From Pseudidiomarina piscicola (GTDB taxonomy: Bacteria > Pseudomonadota > Gammaproteobacteria > Enterobacterales > Alteromonadaceae), in NCBI RefSeq assembly GCF_902806985.1, contig NZ_CADCXY010000001.1, positions 62,001-126,000 on the forward strand: a DNA stretch of 64,000 nucleotides, read 5' to 3'. Below, piece by piece: positions 55,413 through 64,000 of this stretch (position 1 is its first letter; each line of letters begins with the position of its first letter). Under the pieces are notes generated by a model, which was not told the DNA's origin, ran no database searches, and saw only the letters and a list, made by a program, of their open reading frames with translations. The position numbers and the translations under genes are program-made.

Positions 55413-56525
55413 ATGGCTCAAACTTCAGACAAACCGGCTTCTGTATCAACAGAAGACAGCGCAGCAAGCTTTGCGTATCTCATTTCCGAGCTCAGCACGA
55501 GCTTAATTAATGCGGCGCCAGACGAAGCTGAACTGCATATCGAACGCTCCCTTGCGGCGCTTGGAAGTAACGACCGCAAAGATCGTTGCTATGTGTTCTT
55601 ATTCACCGATGACTATCGCCATATGACGAATACCCATGAGTGGGTGAATCGCGGTATCAGTTCACATAAAGACGACTTACAAAACATTCCGCTCGAAGCC
55701 ATGCCTTGGTTCTTCACCAGCATGCGCGCCGACGGTAAAGTAGTGGTTTCTTGTACCGATCAGCTACCGGACGTTACCGGTGGTTTCAAAGAAGAGTTAC
55801 AACGCGAGCAGATTCAGTCGATGCTGGCCGTGGGCATGTACTTAGAAGGTAAGTTGATTGGCTTTGTCGGCTGTGACCTTGTGCAACGCAGTACGCTTTG
55901 GAGCGACGAAGATGTGCGGCAAATGCAACTGGTGGCTGACATGATCGCTAACACCATTGCCCGCCATCGTACCGAGTCACAGCTTCATCAAGTGCAAAGT
56001 GAGCTGCGCGCGGCCAACGAACGCCTTGCCCAGCTAGCTCATGAAGATAGCCTGACCGGCTTAATTAATCGACGGGGCTTAGATGCCGTGTTAGAAACTG
56101 AGTTGCGCCGCACTCAGCGTAAGCAACAGTTTTTAAGTGTTCTTATGGTCGATATCGACCACTTCAAAGCGCTGAACGACAAGCACGGGCACTTAGGTGG
56201 AGATGCTGCACTGTGTTCTGTGGCGGGTATTCTATTAAAGACCTTCCAACGTAGTGGTGAAAAAGTTGCACGCTTTGGCGGTGATGAGTTTGTAGTGATT
56301 TGTCCGGTTATGAGCGCCGAGGTTGCAGAGCAACGCGCGACGGAATTATTGCAAGCCATTGCCAGCAACACCAGTGTCGCTCCAGTTACTGTGAGTATTG
56401 GCGTGCTGAGCTTTATTCCAGCCGCAGACACCACTCCAGGTAGTGTGCTGAGACAGGTTGATCGAGCCGTTTATGAGGCGAAAGATAAAGGCCGGAATTG
56501 CTTTGTTCGGCGCCCATTCGGCTAA
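55413..56525 (+). CDS. GAF-GGDEF diguanylate cyclase
   Basis: The 370-residue cytoplasmic protein has a GAF-type sensor domain (about 20-185, FVGCDLVQRSTLWSDED), a short coiled coil (about 185-210) and a GGDEF domain with DSLTGLINRRG, DIDHFKALND and the active site RFGGDEF near residue 290. It should make cyclic di-GMP. The inhibitory RxxD site, normally five residues before GGDEF, reads RSGE, so product inhibition is probably absent. The signal sensed by GAF is unknown. There is no membrane segment. Confidence 0.9.
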   Translation: MAQTSDKPASVSTEDSAASFAYLISELSTSLINAAPDEAELHIERSLAALGSNDRKDRCYVFLFTDDYRHMTNTHEWVNRGISSHKDDLQNIPLEAMPWFFTSMRADGKVVVSCTDQLPDVTGGFKEELQREQIQSMLAVGMYLEGKLIGFVGCDLVQRSTLWSDEDVRQMQLVADMIANTIARHRTESQLHQVQSELRAANERLAQLAHEDSLTGLINRRGLDAVLETELRRTQRKQQFLSVLMVDIDHFKALNDKHGHLGGDAALCSVAGILLKTFQRSGEKVARFGGDEFVVICPVMSAEVAEQRATELLQAIASNTSVAPVTVSIGVLSFIPAADTTPGSVLRQVDRAVYEAKDKGRNCFVRRPFG

Positions 56526-56554
56526 TTTCTACGGAAAAAAATAAGTCACACTAC

Positions 56555-56583
56555 TCGACGCGACCGCATGCCTTCGCTATAAT
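56555..56583 (+). promoter_or_regulatory. Probable tig promoter
   Basis: TCGACG (56555-56560), a 17-base spacer and a perfect TATAAT (56578-56583) lie 71 bases before the tig ATG. Confidence 0.6.
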
Positions 56584-56653
56584 GCGTCGTCATTTTCAAG
56601 GGCCCCAATAGTGGTGGGCTCAAGGCCATTAGTGAAGCCGAGGTAAGAAAGCA

Positions 56654-57955
56654 ATGCAGGTTTCTGTAGAGACAACCCAAGGATTAGAGCGCCGCGCCAC
56701 CATTACTGTGCCAGCGGCAACCATTGACGAGAAAGTCAAAGAGCTACTAAAAAACGAGTACCGTAATCGCCGTATCAACGGTTTCCGTAAAGGCAAGGTA
56801 CCACCGAATGTATTGCAAAAATTATTCGGCAAAGAAGCTCGCGGACGTGCTGCGCAAGAATTAATGCAGAGCAAATACTTTGAAGCGATCATGCAGGAAA
56901 AAATTAACCCTGCGGGTCCTCCATCCATCGAACCTAAAGTAAACGAAGCTGGTAAAGACCTAGAGTTTGTTGCCACGTTTGAAGTTTACCCAGAAGTTGA
57001 AGTGCAAGGTCTCGACAAAATCACCGTCGAAAAGCCTGATGTAGCTGTCACCGATGCAGATGTTGACACTATGCTGGAAACCTTGCGTAAGCAACACGCT
57101 GATTGGAAAGAAGTGAAGCGTAAGTCGAAAAAAGGTGAGCGTATCACCATCGACTTCACCGGTCGTATCGACGGCGAAGAATTTGAAGGCGGCAAAGCAC
57201 AAGACTTCGCTCTTGAGCTTGGCCAAAGCCGTATGATTCCTGGCTTCGAAGACGATATTATCGGTATGAAAACCGGTGAAGAAAAAACCATCGAAGTAAG
57301 CTTCCCTGACGATTATCACGCTGAAAACCTTAAAGGTAAGAAAGCGGAATTCGATATTGTTGCGAAAAAAGTTGAAGAACAGGTGTTACCTGAGCTTAAC
57401 GACGACTTCGTAGCAATGTTCGGTGTTACCGAAGGCGGCGTTGACGCGCTGAAAGCTGAAGTTCGTAAGAACATGGAACGTGAACTTAAAAACACCGTGC
57501 AAGCGAAAGTTAAAGAGCAGGTGTTGAAAGGTTTGGTTGAAGGTAATGAAGTTGATTTACCAAGTGCGATGGTACAGCAGGAAATTGATGGCTTACGTCG
57601 TCAAGCAATGCAGCGTTTTGGCGATAACCAAGCGCAAATGCCAGAGCTGCCTGCGAACCTATTCGAAGAACAAGCCAAAGAACGCGTAAAAGTCGGTTTG
57701 TTACTTGGTGAAGTAATTCGTACTAACGAACTTAAAGTCGACGATGCAAAAGTAGACGAAATTATCGCTAACAATGCATCAGCTTATGAAGACCCTGAAG
57801 AAGTTATTACCTACTATAAAGGTAACGACGAGTTGCTGCAGCAAGTGCGCAATGTTGCACTTGAAGAGCAAGCAGTTGACTTCATTCTTGAACAAGCAAA
57901 AGTTTCGGCGAAAAAGACCAGCTTTGATGAGTTGATGAACCCGAAAGAGAAGTAA
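56654..57955 (+). CDS. tig: Trigger factor
   Basis: Tig is the ribosome-bound chaperone that meets nascent chains. The 433-residue protein has the ribosome-binding domain with the FRKGKVPPN loop (about residues 44-52), an FKBP-type domain (about 150-245, [19 protein letters not shown] and [11 protein letters not shown]) and the alpha-helical C-domain. GAGG lies 9 bases before the ATG. It leads the tig-clpP-clpX-lon cluster; a hairpin terminator separates it from clpP. Confidence 0.97.
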   Translation: MQVSVETTQGLERRATITVPAATIDEKVKELLKNEYRNRRINGFRKGKVPPNVLQKLFGKEARGRAAQELMQSKYFEAIMQEKINPAGPPSIEPKVNEAGKDLEFVATFEVYPEVEVQGLDKITVEKPDVAVTDADVDTMLETLRKQHADWKEVKRKSKKGERITIDFTGRIDGEEFEGGKAQDFALELGQSRMIPGFEDDIIGMKTGEEKTIEVSFPDDYHAENLKGKKAEFDIVAKKVEEQVLPELNDDFVAMFGVTEGGVDALKAEVRKNMERELKNTVQAKVKEQVLKGLVEGNEVDLPSAMVQQEIDGLRRQAMQRFGDNQAQMPELPANLFEEQAKERVKVGLLLGEVIRTNELKVDDAKVDEIIANNASAYEDPEEVITYYKGNDELLQQVRNVALEEQAVDFILEQAKVSAKKTSFDELMNPKEK

Positions 57956-57980
57956 GTTTGTCGATTCCGTACGCTAAGCG

Positions 57981-58010
57981 TTGACGGAGTGACTCGCAAC
58001 TTGGTTTAAT
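57981..58010 (+). promoter_or_regulatory. Probable clpP promoter
   Basis: TTGACG (57981-57986), an 18-base spacer and TTTAAT (58005-58010) match the sigma-70 consensus at ten of twelve positions. The predicted start near 58017 lies inside the left arm of the hairpin at 58008-58037. Confidence 0.75.
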
Positions 58011-58042
58011 GGCTCGTATAGTCTTATACGAGCCATTTTTAT
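58008..58042 (+). terminator. Intrinsic terminator between tig and clpP
   Basis: AATGGCTCGTATA (58008-58020), loop GTCT and TATACGAGCCATT (58025-58037) form a 13-bp perfect stem followed by TTTTATTT. It stops tig transcripts. Its right end lies only 18 bases before the clpP ATG and its left arm overlaps the clpP promoter. Confidence 0.9.
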
Positions 58043-58059
58043 TTGCAGGAGTAGTTTCT

Positions 58060-58677
58060 ATGTCGGATCTCGCGCACGATCCTATCGCGCAATTAGTACC
58101 TATGGTGGTTGAACAAACTGCCAAGGGTGAGCGTTCTTACGATATTTATTCACGCTTGTTGAAAGAGCGAGTGATATTTATGTGTGGTCAGGTTGAAGAC
58201 CACATGGCTAACCTGATCGTAGCGCAGTTGCTATTTTTAGAGTCAGAGAGTCCAGATAAAGATATTTTCCTTTATATCAACTCACCAGGCGGCGCCGTGA
58301 CAGCAGGTATGGCCATTTATGACACGATGCGTTTCATTAAACCTGACGTTAGCACCGTATGCATGGGCCAAGCGGCAAGCATGGGCGCCTTCTTGTTAGC
58401 TGGCGGCGCCAAGGGTAAGCGCTATTGCCTACCGAACTCGCGGGTAATGATTCACCAGCCGCTTGGAGGTTTCCAAGGCCAGGCATCGGATTTTGAAATT
58501 CATGCCCGTCAAATTTTAGATATTAAAGAACGGATGAACCGCATGCTTGCGGAAAACACCGGTCGCGATTATGAACAAATCGCTAAAGATACTGATCGTG
58601 ATTACTTTATGTCGGCCGATGAAGCCGTAAATTACGGCGTGGTTGATAAGGTACTCACTCAACGAGCTGGAGAGTAG
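58060..58677 (+). CDS. clpP: ATP-dependent Clp protease proteolytic subunit
   Basis: ClpP forms the 14-subunit proteolytic chamber fed by ClpX or ClpA. The 205-residue start at MSDLAHDP follows a CAGGAG site; upstream in-frame codons fall within the terminator. The catalytic Ser107 is in [11 protein letters not shown] and His132 in [10 protein letters not shown], with Asp at EAVNYGVVD distal. The sequence starts with a short propeptide-like region before IVPMVVEQT. clpX begins 2 bases after the stop. Confidence 0.97.
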   Translation: MSDLAHDPIAQLVPMVVEQTAKGERSYDIYSRLLKERVIFMCGQVEDHMANLIVAQLLFLESESPDKDIFLYINSPGGAVTAGMAIYDTMRFIKPDVSTVCMGQAASMGAFLLAGGAKGKRYCLPNSRVMIHQPLGGFQGQASDFEIHARQILDIKERMNRMLAENTGRDYEQIAKDTDRDYFMSADEAVNYGVVDKVLTQRAGE

Positions 58678-58678
58678 C

Positions 58679-59956
58679 ATGACTGATAAAACCGAAGGTA
58701 ATGGCGAACAGCCATTGTTTTGTACCTTCTGCGGAAAAAGTCAGCACGAGGTTCGCAAATTAATTGCTGGGCCTTCAGTTTTTATTTGTGACGAATGCGT
58801 AGAGTTGTGCAATGACATTTTGGAAGAAGAGATCCAAAATATTGCGCCGCAAGAAGGCTCAGAAAAATTACCAACACCGAAAGAGATCCGCGAACATCTA
58901 GATGCGTACGTGATCGGTCAAGAATTCGCTAAGCGGGTGCTGGCGGTCGCGGTTTATAATCACTACAAACGTTTGCACAATACAGGTAAAGGTAAAGACG
59001 AAATTGAACTAGGCAAGAGTAATATTTTGCTGATCGGTCCAACGGGGTCAGGTAAAACCTACCTTGCGGAAACCCTAGCTCGTTTTCTCGATGTGCCTTT
59101 CACCATGGCGGACGCCACCACCTTAACCGAAGCTGGTTATGTGGGTGAAGATGTCGAAAACATTATCCAGAAGCTGCTGCAAAAGTGTGACTATGACGCT
59201 GAAAAAGCGCAACGCGGCATCGTTTATGTCGATGAGATTGATAAAATCTCGCGTAAGTCGGATAACCCATCGATTACTCGTGATGTTTCCGGTGAGGGCG
59301 TGCAGCAAGCATTGCTGAAGCTGATTGAAGGTACTGTTGCATCAGTGCCGCCACAAGGCGGACGTAAGCATCCACAGCAAGAATTTGTGCAGGTCGATAC
59401 CTCAAAGATTCTATTTATCTGTGGTGGCGCCTTCTCTGGGCTTGATAAAGTCATTGAGCAGCGGGTAAGTGTCGGCACTGGTATTGGTTTTGGTGCTGAA
59501 GTGAAAGCCAAAGCGACCGAGCAAATGGCCAACCTAATTAAGCAAGTTGAACCAGAAGACTTGGTGAAATATGGCTTAATTCCAGAGTTTATCGGTCGTT
59601 TGCCGGTTGTCGCAACGCTAGAAGAACTTGACGACGAAGCCTTAGTGCAAATTTTGCAAGAGCCGAAGAACGCTCTTACCAAGCAATACGCGGCGTTATT
59701 TGAAATGGAAGACGTTGAGCTAGAGTTTCGAGATGATGCGTTGCGGGCGATTGCTCGTAAAGCAATGACTCGTAAAACTGGCGCTCGAGGTCTGCGTTCG
59801 ATTGTCGAAGGCGTGTTATTGGACACTATGTACGATCTGCCGTCGATTGATAATGTTAGTAAGGTTGTGATCGATGAATCGGTGATTACCGGTGAGTCCA
59901 AACCTATTATGATTTATGAAAATCAAGATCAAGAAAAGCAGGCTTCAGGTGAATAA
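58679..59956 (+). CDS. clpX: ClpX ATPase subunit of ClpXP
   Basis: ClpX unfolds tagged proteins for ClpP. The 425-residue protein has the N-terminal Cys4 zinc-binding domain ([10 protein letters not shown] and CDECVELC), Walker A in [13 protein letters not shown], Walker B in VYVDEIDKI, and the pore and ClpP-contact regions with IGFGAEVK. The start is 2 bases after the clpP stop. A terminator follows, so lon has its own promoter. Confidence 0.98.
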   Translation: MTDKTEGNGEQPLFCTFCGKSQHEVRKLIAGPSVFICDECVELCNDILEEEIQNIAPQEGSEKLPTPKEIREHLDAYVIGQEFAKRVLAVAVYNHYKRLHNTGKGKDEIELGKSNILLIGPTGSGKTYLAETLARFLDVPFTMADATTLTEAGYVGEDVENIIQKLLQKCDYDAEKAQRGIVYVDEIDKISRKSDNPSITRDVSGEGVQQALLKLIEGTVASVPPQGGRKHPQQEFVQVDTSKILFICGGAFSGLDKVIEQRVSVGTGIGFGAEVKAKATEQMANLIKQVEPEDLVKYGLIPEFIGRLPVVATLEELDDEALVQILQEPKNALTKQYAALFEMEDVELEFRDDALRAIARKAMTRKTGARGLRSIVEGVLLDTMYDLPSIDNVSKVVIDESVITGESKPIMIYENQDQEKQASGE

Positions 59957-59984
59957 CACCTAGTTTTAGTTTGATATTTATGCA

Positions 59985-60010
59985 AAAAGGGCCATTTAGG
60001 CCCTTTTTTT
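59985..60010 (+). terminator. Intrinsic terminator after clpX
   Basis: AAAAAGGGCC-ATTTA-GGCCCTTTTTTT makes a 6-to-10-bp stem with long A and T tails. Confidence 0.92.
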
Positions 60011-60020
60011 GTGCAAAACA

Positions 60021-60047
60021 TTGAACTTTATCTGTATAGCCTCATAT
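60021..60047 (+). promoter_or_regulatory. Sigma-32-like heat-shock promoter of lon
   Basis: TTGAA (60021-60025), a 14-base spacer and CCTCATAT (60040-60047) fit the sigma-32 consensus (CTTGAA, 13-17 bases, CCCCATNT) apart from one base in the second element. It lies 54 bases before the lon ATG. Confidence 0.65.
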
Positions 60048-60100
60048 TAGAGGGTAAGATAATTAAATCTGACCTGACGTCATTAAATCTGGAGACATAT

Positions 60101-62446
60101 ATGAGCGAAGAACGGGTTGAACACCTGAGTATTCCTGTTTTACCACTGCGTGATGTAGTGGTGTACCCGCATATGGTCATCCCGCTATTTGTGGGGCGCG
60201 AAAAGTCAATTCGTTGCCTAGAAGCGGCCATGGAAAACAACAAGCAGATTTTTCTTTCAGCTCAAGAAGACGCTTCAATTGATGAGCCGGAAGAAAAAGA
60301 CATCCACCGGATCGGAACTGTAGCCAATATCTTGCAACTACTGAAATTGCCTGATGGCACGGTTAAAGTTCTGGTTGAAGGCTCACAGCGCGCCGAAATT
60401 GATGCCTTTGAAGCTCATGAGGATTTCTTCCGTGCCAAGGTGCATTACTTAGATTCTGAAGTGATGCCGGAAAAAGAAGAAGAGGTCATGATTCGCTCGG
60501 CGGTGAATCAATTTGAAGGCTATGTGAAGCTTAATAAGAAGATACCGCCTGAGGTGTTAACCTCTCTGTCGGGTATCGAAGAAGCCGATCGGCTGGCAGA
60601 TACCATGGCAGCGCATATGCCGTTGAAGCTAAATGATAAGCAGAAAGTACTAGAAATTACCGAAGTACGAGACCGTCTCGAATTTTTGATGGCGCTGATG
60701 GAAGGTGAAATCGACCTGTTGCAGGTTGAAAAGCGGATTCGTACCCGAGTTAAAAAGCAGATGGAAAAGAGCCAGCGCGAATACTATTTGAATGAGCAAA
60801 TGAAAGCTATTCAAAAAGAGCTGGGGGAAATGGAAGACGGGCCTGACGAATTTGAAGCGTTAGAGAAGAAAATTCAAGAAGCGAAAATGCCCGAAGAAGC
60901 GGAAGTTAAAACCCGTGCTGAGTTGCAAAAGTTAAAAATGATGTCGCCAATGTCGGCCGAGGCGACTGTGGTACGAGGTTATATCGATTGGATGGTCTCG
61001 GTGCCGTGGAAAAAGCGCTCGCGGATCAAGAAAGATCTCGCCAATGCCGAGAAAATTCTTGATGCCGATCATTATGGCTTAGAAAAAGTTAAAGAACGCA
61101 TTCTCGAGTATCTTGCGGTGCAACAGCGTACCAGCAAGGTGCGTGGCGCTATTTTATGTCTGGTGGGGCCACCAGGGGTAGGTAAAACATCTCTTGGGCA
61201 ATCCGTTGCCAGAGCAACCGGGCGCAAATATATCCGTATGGCGTTAGGTGGTGTTCGTGATGAAGCTGAGATTCGCGGCCATCGACGCACTTATATTGGT
61301 TCTATGCCAGGTAAATTGATTCAAAAAATGGCCAAAGTAGGGGTTCGCAACCCGCTGTTTTTACTTGACGAAATCGACAAGATGGCGGCCGATATGCGCG
61401 GTGATCCTGCTTCGGCGTTACTGGAAGTATTAGACCCCGAACAGAACGTTAACTTTAACGATCACTACCTTGAAGTTGACTATGATCTCTCCGATGTGAT
61501 GTTTGTTGCAACCTCAAACAGCATGAACATACCGGCACCATTACTTGACCGTATGGAAGTAATTCGACTGTCTGGTTATACCGAAGACGAGAAGCTGAAC
61601 ATTGCTAAGCGCCACTTGTTGACCAAGCAACTCGAACGCAATGGTTTGAAAGATAAAGAGTTGTTGATCAAAGACGACGCGATCTTAGGCATTATTCGTT
61701 ATTACACTCGTGAAGCTGGGGTGCGCAACCTCGAGCGTGAAATTTCTCGTTTATGCCGCAAAGCAGTGAAGAAAATTGTGCTCGATAAGCGGCTTAAGAA
61801 AGTTGAGATCAACGCCGACAACCTTAACGAGTATTTAGGTGTGCAGCGGTTTGACTACGGTAAAGCTGAAGAGAAAAATCAAGTCGGTCAGGTGACTGGC
61901 TTAGCCTGGACCGAAGTCGGTGGCGACTTGCTGACGATTGAAGCGACGAATGTTGCGGGTAAAGGCAAAATCACCTCAACGGGCTCGCTGGGCGATGTGA
62001 TGCAAGAGTCGATTCAGACGGCGTTAACCGTAGTTCGCAGTCGCGCGGATATGCTGGGTATTCCAGCGGACTTCCACGAGAAACGTGATTTACACGTGCA
62101 CGTACCTGAAGGGGCAACACCTAAAGATGGGCCAAGTGCTGGTACTGCCATGGTAACCTCGTTGGTTTCATCGCTGACAGAAATACCGGTGCGGGCGGAC
62201 GTTGCCATGACGGGTGAAATCACCTTGCGTGGTGAAGTGTTAGCCATCGGTGGCTTGAAAGAGAAACTGTTAGCGGCCCATCGCGGCGGCATTAAGCACG
62301 TGTTGATTCCGAAAGACAACGAACGCGACCTCGAGGAAATCGCCGACAATGTTAAAGGTGATTTGACAATTCAGCCGGTGCAATGGATTGACGAGGTGTT
62401 ACAAGTGGCCCTTGAACGTCAACCTGAGGTTAAAAACGCCAACTAA
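60101..62446 (+). CDS. lon: ATP-dependent Lon protease
   Basis: Lon degrades misfolded and some regulatory proteins. The start MSEERVEHLS follows TCTGGAG; an in-frame start further upstream is inside the promoter region. The 781-residue protein has the LON N-domain (to about residue 310), AAA+ domain with Walker A GPPGVGKTS near 350 and Walker B LFLLDEIDK, and the S16 domain with catalytic Ser679 in KDGPSAGTAM and Lys in GGLKEKLLAAHRGG. Numbering of Ser679 equals E. coli. Sigma-32 control is likely. Confidence 0.98.
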   Translation: MSEERVEHLSIPVLPLRDVVVYPHMVIPLFVGREKSIRCLEAAMENNKQIFLSAQEDASIDEPEEKDIHRIGTVANILQLLKLPDGTVKVLVEGSQRAEIDAFEAHEDFFRAKVHYLDSEVMPEKEEEVMIRSAVNQFEGYVKLNKKIPPEVLTSLSGIEEADRLADTMAAHMPLKLNDKQKVLEITEVRDRLEFLMALMEGEIDLLQVEKRIRTRVKKQMEKSQREYYLNEQMKAIQKELGEMEDGPDEFEALEKKIQEAKMPEEAEVKTRAELQKLKMMSPMSAEATVVRGYIDWMVSVPWKKRSRIKKDLANAEKILDADHYGLEKVKERILEYLAVQQRTSKVRGAILCLVGPPGVGKTSLGQSVARATGRKYIRMALGGVRDEAEIRGHRRTYIGSMPGKLIQKMAKVGVRNPLFLLDEIDKMAADMRGDPASALLEVLDPEQNVNFNDHYLEVDYDLSDVMFVATSNSMNIPAPLLDRMEVIRLSGYTEDEKLNIAKRHLLTKQLERNGLKDKELLIKDDAILGIIRYYTREAGVRNLEREISRLCRKAVKKIVLDKRLKKVEINADNLNEYLGVQRFDYGKAEEKNQVGQVTGLAWTEVGGDLLTIEATNVAGKGKITSTGSLGDVMQESIQTALTVVRSRADMLGIPADFHEKRDLHVHVPEGATPKDGPSAGTAMVTSLVSSLTEIPVRADVAMTGEITLRGEVLAIGGLKEKLLAAHRGGIKHVLIPKDNERDLEEIADNVKGDLTIQPVQWIDEVLQVALERQPEVKNAN

Positions 62447-62750
62447 AAACGAGAAAATGCGGCCTTGAAGGCCTTAACATCGCTGGAGGCCGCATTCTTT
62501 CGTCAAAAAAATTGTGAAAAAGGGTTCTCAATCGAAATTGTTGTGGTAGCCTAGAGTCAAAGTGATTGGTCAAGCATAACTAATAAAAGCTCTGGCATAC
62601 CACTTTAACGACAGGGACACGTAACTGTAGTCGGAGACCTGTTGTACGGCTTGAACCATATGTTCGAGCTTGTTATAACCTTCGCTGGACCATTCGAATT
62701 GCAAATGGAACCATGCAAATCTGATAATAACAATCTAAGGGGATGATACT
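62447..62750 (+). other. lon-hupB intergenic region, 304 bases
   Basis: The stretch contains the lon terminator and the hupB leader. A CTTGAAC-CATAT-GTTCGAG hairpin-like inverted repeat (about 62650-62668) lies 80-100 bases before hupB. No other ORF, tRNA or clear -35/-10 pair was recognised. Confidence 0.4.
62456..62500 (+). terminator. Probable terminator after lon
   Basis: AATGCGGCC and GGCCGCATT form a 9-bp stem around a 23-base loop, followed by CTTTCGTC. The loop is long and the T-run weak. A smaller GGCCTTGAAGGCC stem lies inside. Confidence 0.5.
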
Positions 62751-63023
62751 GTGAACAAGTCTCAGTTAGTTGACAAAATTGCAGACGGAGCAGAGATTTC
62801 TAAAGCTGCTGCTGGACGTGCTCTCGACTCTTTCATCGAAGCGGTAACAGATGCTTTGAAAAAAGGTGAGCAAGTTGCACTTGTAGGTTTTGGTACATTC
62901 AGTGTACGTGAGCGTTCAGCTCGCACTGGCCGTAACCCACAAACTGGTCAAACGATTCAAATCGCTGCAGCAAAAGTACCTTCTTTCAAAGCCGGTAAAG
63001 CGCTGAAAGACTCAGTAAACTAA
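62751..63023 (+). CDS. hupB: HU-beta DNA-binding protein
   Basis: The 90-residue histone-like protein bends DNA as a dimer and shapes the nucleoid. It starts at GTG, as in E. coli, with an AAGGGGAT site. [25 protein letters not shown], the [21 protein letters not shown] arm and the [16 protein letters not shown] end are typical of HupB. A tRNA-Asp gene begins 7 bases after the stop. Confidence 0.98.
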   Translation: MNKSQLVDKIADGAEISKAAAGRALDSFIEAVTDALKKGEQVALVGFGTFSVRERSARTGRNPQTGQTIQIAAAKVPSFKAGKALKDSVN

Positions 63024-63030
63024 TCACTGC

Positions 63031-63107
63031 GGAGCGGTAGTTCAGCTGGTTAGAATACCGGCCTGTCACGCCGGGGGTCGCGGGTTCGAATCCCGTCCGT
63101 TCCGCCA
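63031..63107 (+). tRNA. tRNA-Asp (GUC)
   Basis: A 77-base cloverleaf with acceptor GGAGCGG/CCGTTCC, anticodon GTC in CTGTCAC, T-loop GGTTCGAATCC and encoded CCA. It lies 7 bases after hupB, with the terminator 15 bases downstream. Confidence 0.97.
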
Positions 63108-63121
63108 GCGAATAGCGAAAG

Positions 63122-63153
63122 TAACCCGAAGCATGTCTTCGGGTTATTTTTTT
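63122..63153 (+). terminator. Intrinsic terminator after tRNA-Asp
   Basis: TAACCCGAAG-CATGT-CTTCGGGTTA forms a 10-bp stem followed by eight T residues. Confidence 0.92.
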
Positions 63154-63217
63154 TCCGCGTAATGGGATAGAATAACGCGCGGTAAAAAATCGAACACTTT
63201 TTGAGGTTAATAGAATT

Positions 63218-64000
63218 ATGTTGGACAGGATTCGTGAAGGGTCACAGAGCTTTCTTGTGAAAGCTATATTAGTACTCATCGCGTTAACGTTTGCACTAGC
63301 AGGGATCGGCGGGTATATCTCGAATACTCCTGAACCATCAGTCGCTATCGTTAATGGTGAAGAGATTACCCAGACAGAGTTTGATCGTGCAGTTGAAAAT
63401 GAACGTGCACGTCAGCAACAGCAGCTCGGTGACTTCTATGAGCAACTGGCGAGAGACCCGCGCTATACGCAAAACTTGCGCAGCCGTGTTGTGAACGATC
63501 TGGTCAATCAAAAATTATTAGAGCAAGCAGCAAAAGCGCAAGGTTTGCGCGCGTCTGCGGCTCAAGTGAAAGCGGCCATTCGCGATATTTCTAGCTTTAA
63601 AGTGGCAGGTCAGTTTGACAACGAAATGTATCAAACGACCCTACGTAGCTTGGGTTATACCCCAGACGGTTTTGCCGCTTTAATTCGTCGTGACTTGGTG
63701 ACCCAACAGTATGTTCAGGGCCTTGTTGATAGCGAATTCGTGTTGCCCAGTGAAGTCGATGCCACCCAGCGTTTACTTGGCCAACTACGTAGTGGCCGAT
63801 TTGCCCAATTGGCAACCGCCGACTATCTCGATCAAGTTGAGGTGTCTGACGCACAAGTGCAGAGCTGGTATGACGATAACCTTGACCGCTTTGCTATTCC
63901 AGAGCAGGTGAAAGTTGCATATGTAATGGTCGATGCGGGGACTGTTGCCGAAGCCGTAGAAGTTAGCGACGAAGAAGTCCAAGCCTATTACGAGGGCAAC
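63218..64000 (+). CDS. ppiD: Periplasmic chaperone PpiD (partial, continues beyond window)
   Basis: The frame is open from the ATG at 63218, with a TGAGG site 9 bases upstream, to the window end (261 codons, no stop). The protein starts MLDRIREGSQSFLVKAILVL, with one membrane helix (about 13-35), followed by a SurA-like chaperone domain (VNGEEITQTEFDRAV, VVNDLVNQKLLEQAAKAQGL). This is the N-terminal third to half of PpiD, which is tethered to the inner membrane and assists newly exported proteins. The parvulin domain is outside the window. It follows hupB as in E. coli. Confidence 0.95.
   Translation, partial: MLDRIREGSQSFLVKAILVLIALTFALAGIGGYISNTPEPSVAIVNGEEITQTEFDRAVENERARQQQQLGDFYEQLARDPRYTQNLRSRVVNDLVNQKLLEQAAKAQGLRASAAQVKAAIRDISSFKVAGQFDNEMYQTTLRSLGYTPDGFAALIRRDLVTQQYVQGLVDSEFVLPSEVDATQRLLGQLRSGRFAQLATADYLDQVEVSDAQVQSWYDDNLDRFAIPEQVKVAYVMVDAGTVAEAVEVSDEEVQAYYEGN

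Noticed and set aside
60011-60100. Longer N-terminus for Lon
   Set aside because: It runs through the promoter and terminator region; MSEERVEHLS has a good ribosome binding site and aligns with Lon.
62986-63279. Minus-strand ORF with TGFEPATPGVTGRYSNQLNY
   Set aside because: It is antisense to tRNA-Asp and the start of ppiD, which explains its sequence.

Overview
The window is a stretch of core chromosome from a marine gammaproteobacterium of the order Alteromonadales, most likely family Idiomarinaceae. The assignment rests on inference: gene-by-gene resemblance to gamma-proteobacterial families, the conserved blocks tig-clpP-clpX-lon-hupB-ppiD, pdxB-asd-fimV-truA-accD-folC-dedD-cvpA-purF and yfcL/mnmC/fabB, and an unusual number of secreted or cytosolic peptidases, as expected of a lineage that lives on peptides and amino acids. 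Genes are tightly packed, with many start/stop overlaps and several convergent pairs whose 3' ends overlap. No IS element, prophage, integrase or CRISPR array was seen.

Layout. 1-5 kb: a rhodanese protein with an apparently dead metallo-beta-lactamase half, a secreted beta-propeller protein, and a yciK-copA pair. 5-15 kb: a large lipase lipoprotein (VolA-like), sohB-smrA-(AsmA-like lipoprotein), a dicarboxylate/glutamate symporter, a Yip1 membrane protein, miaE, lpxH-ppiB and cysS. 15-27 kb: a peptidase-rich region (M17 aminopeptidase, S9 dipeptidyl peptidase, M28 peptidase, metzincin-like metalloprotease) that also holds a His-rich ZnuD-type TonB receptor preceded by a near-perfect Zur operator. 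27-42.6 kb: fldB, yfcL, mnmC, fabB, the pdxB-to-purF block, and a lone astB with its own promoter and a palindromic candidate operator. 42.8-45.5 kb: topA.

45.5-53.7 kb is the most unusual part: ten overlapping or closely spaced genes between topA and folD that encode a compact type IVb pilus system of the R64 thin-pilus/TcpQ kind (TcpQ-like protein, lipoprotein secretin PilN, PilO, PilP, ATPase PilQ, platform protein PilR, pilin PilS, an 81-residue Gln-rich mini-prepilin, a PilV-like tip protein, and a TadE-like protein). It lacks a local prepilin peptidase, lytic transglycosylase and retraction ATPase.

54.7-55.3 kb: a Pro-Arg-His-Pro tRNA operon with a strong stringent-type promoter; then a GAF-GGDEF diguanylate cyclase. 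56.6-64 kb: the protein quality-control block tig, clpP, clpX, lon, hupB, tRNA-Asp, ppiD (cut by the window end). A strong hairpin terminator between tig and clpP overlaps the clpP promoter, and lon is preceded by a sigma-32-like promoter.
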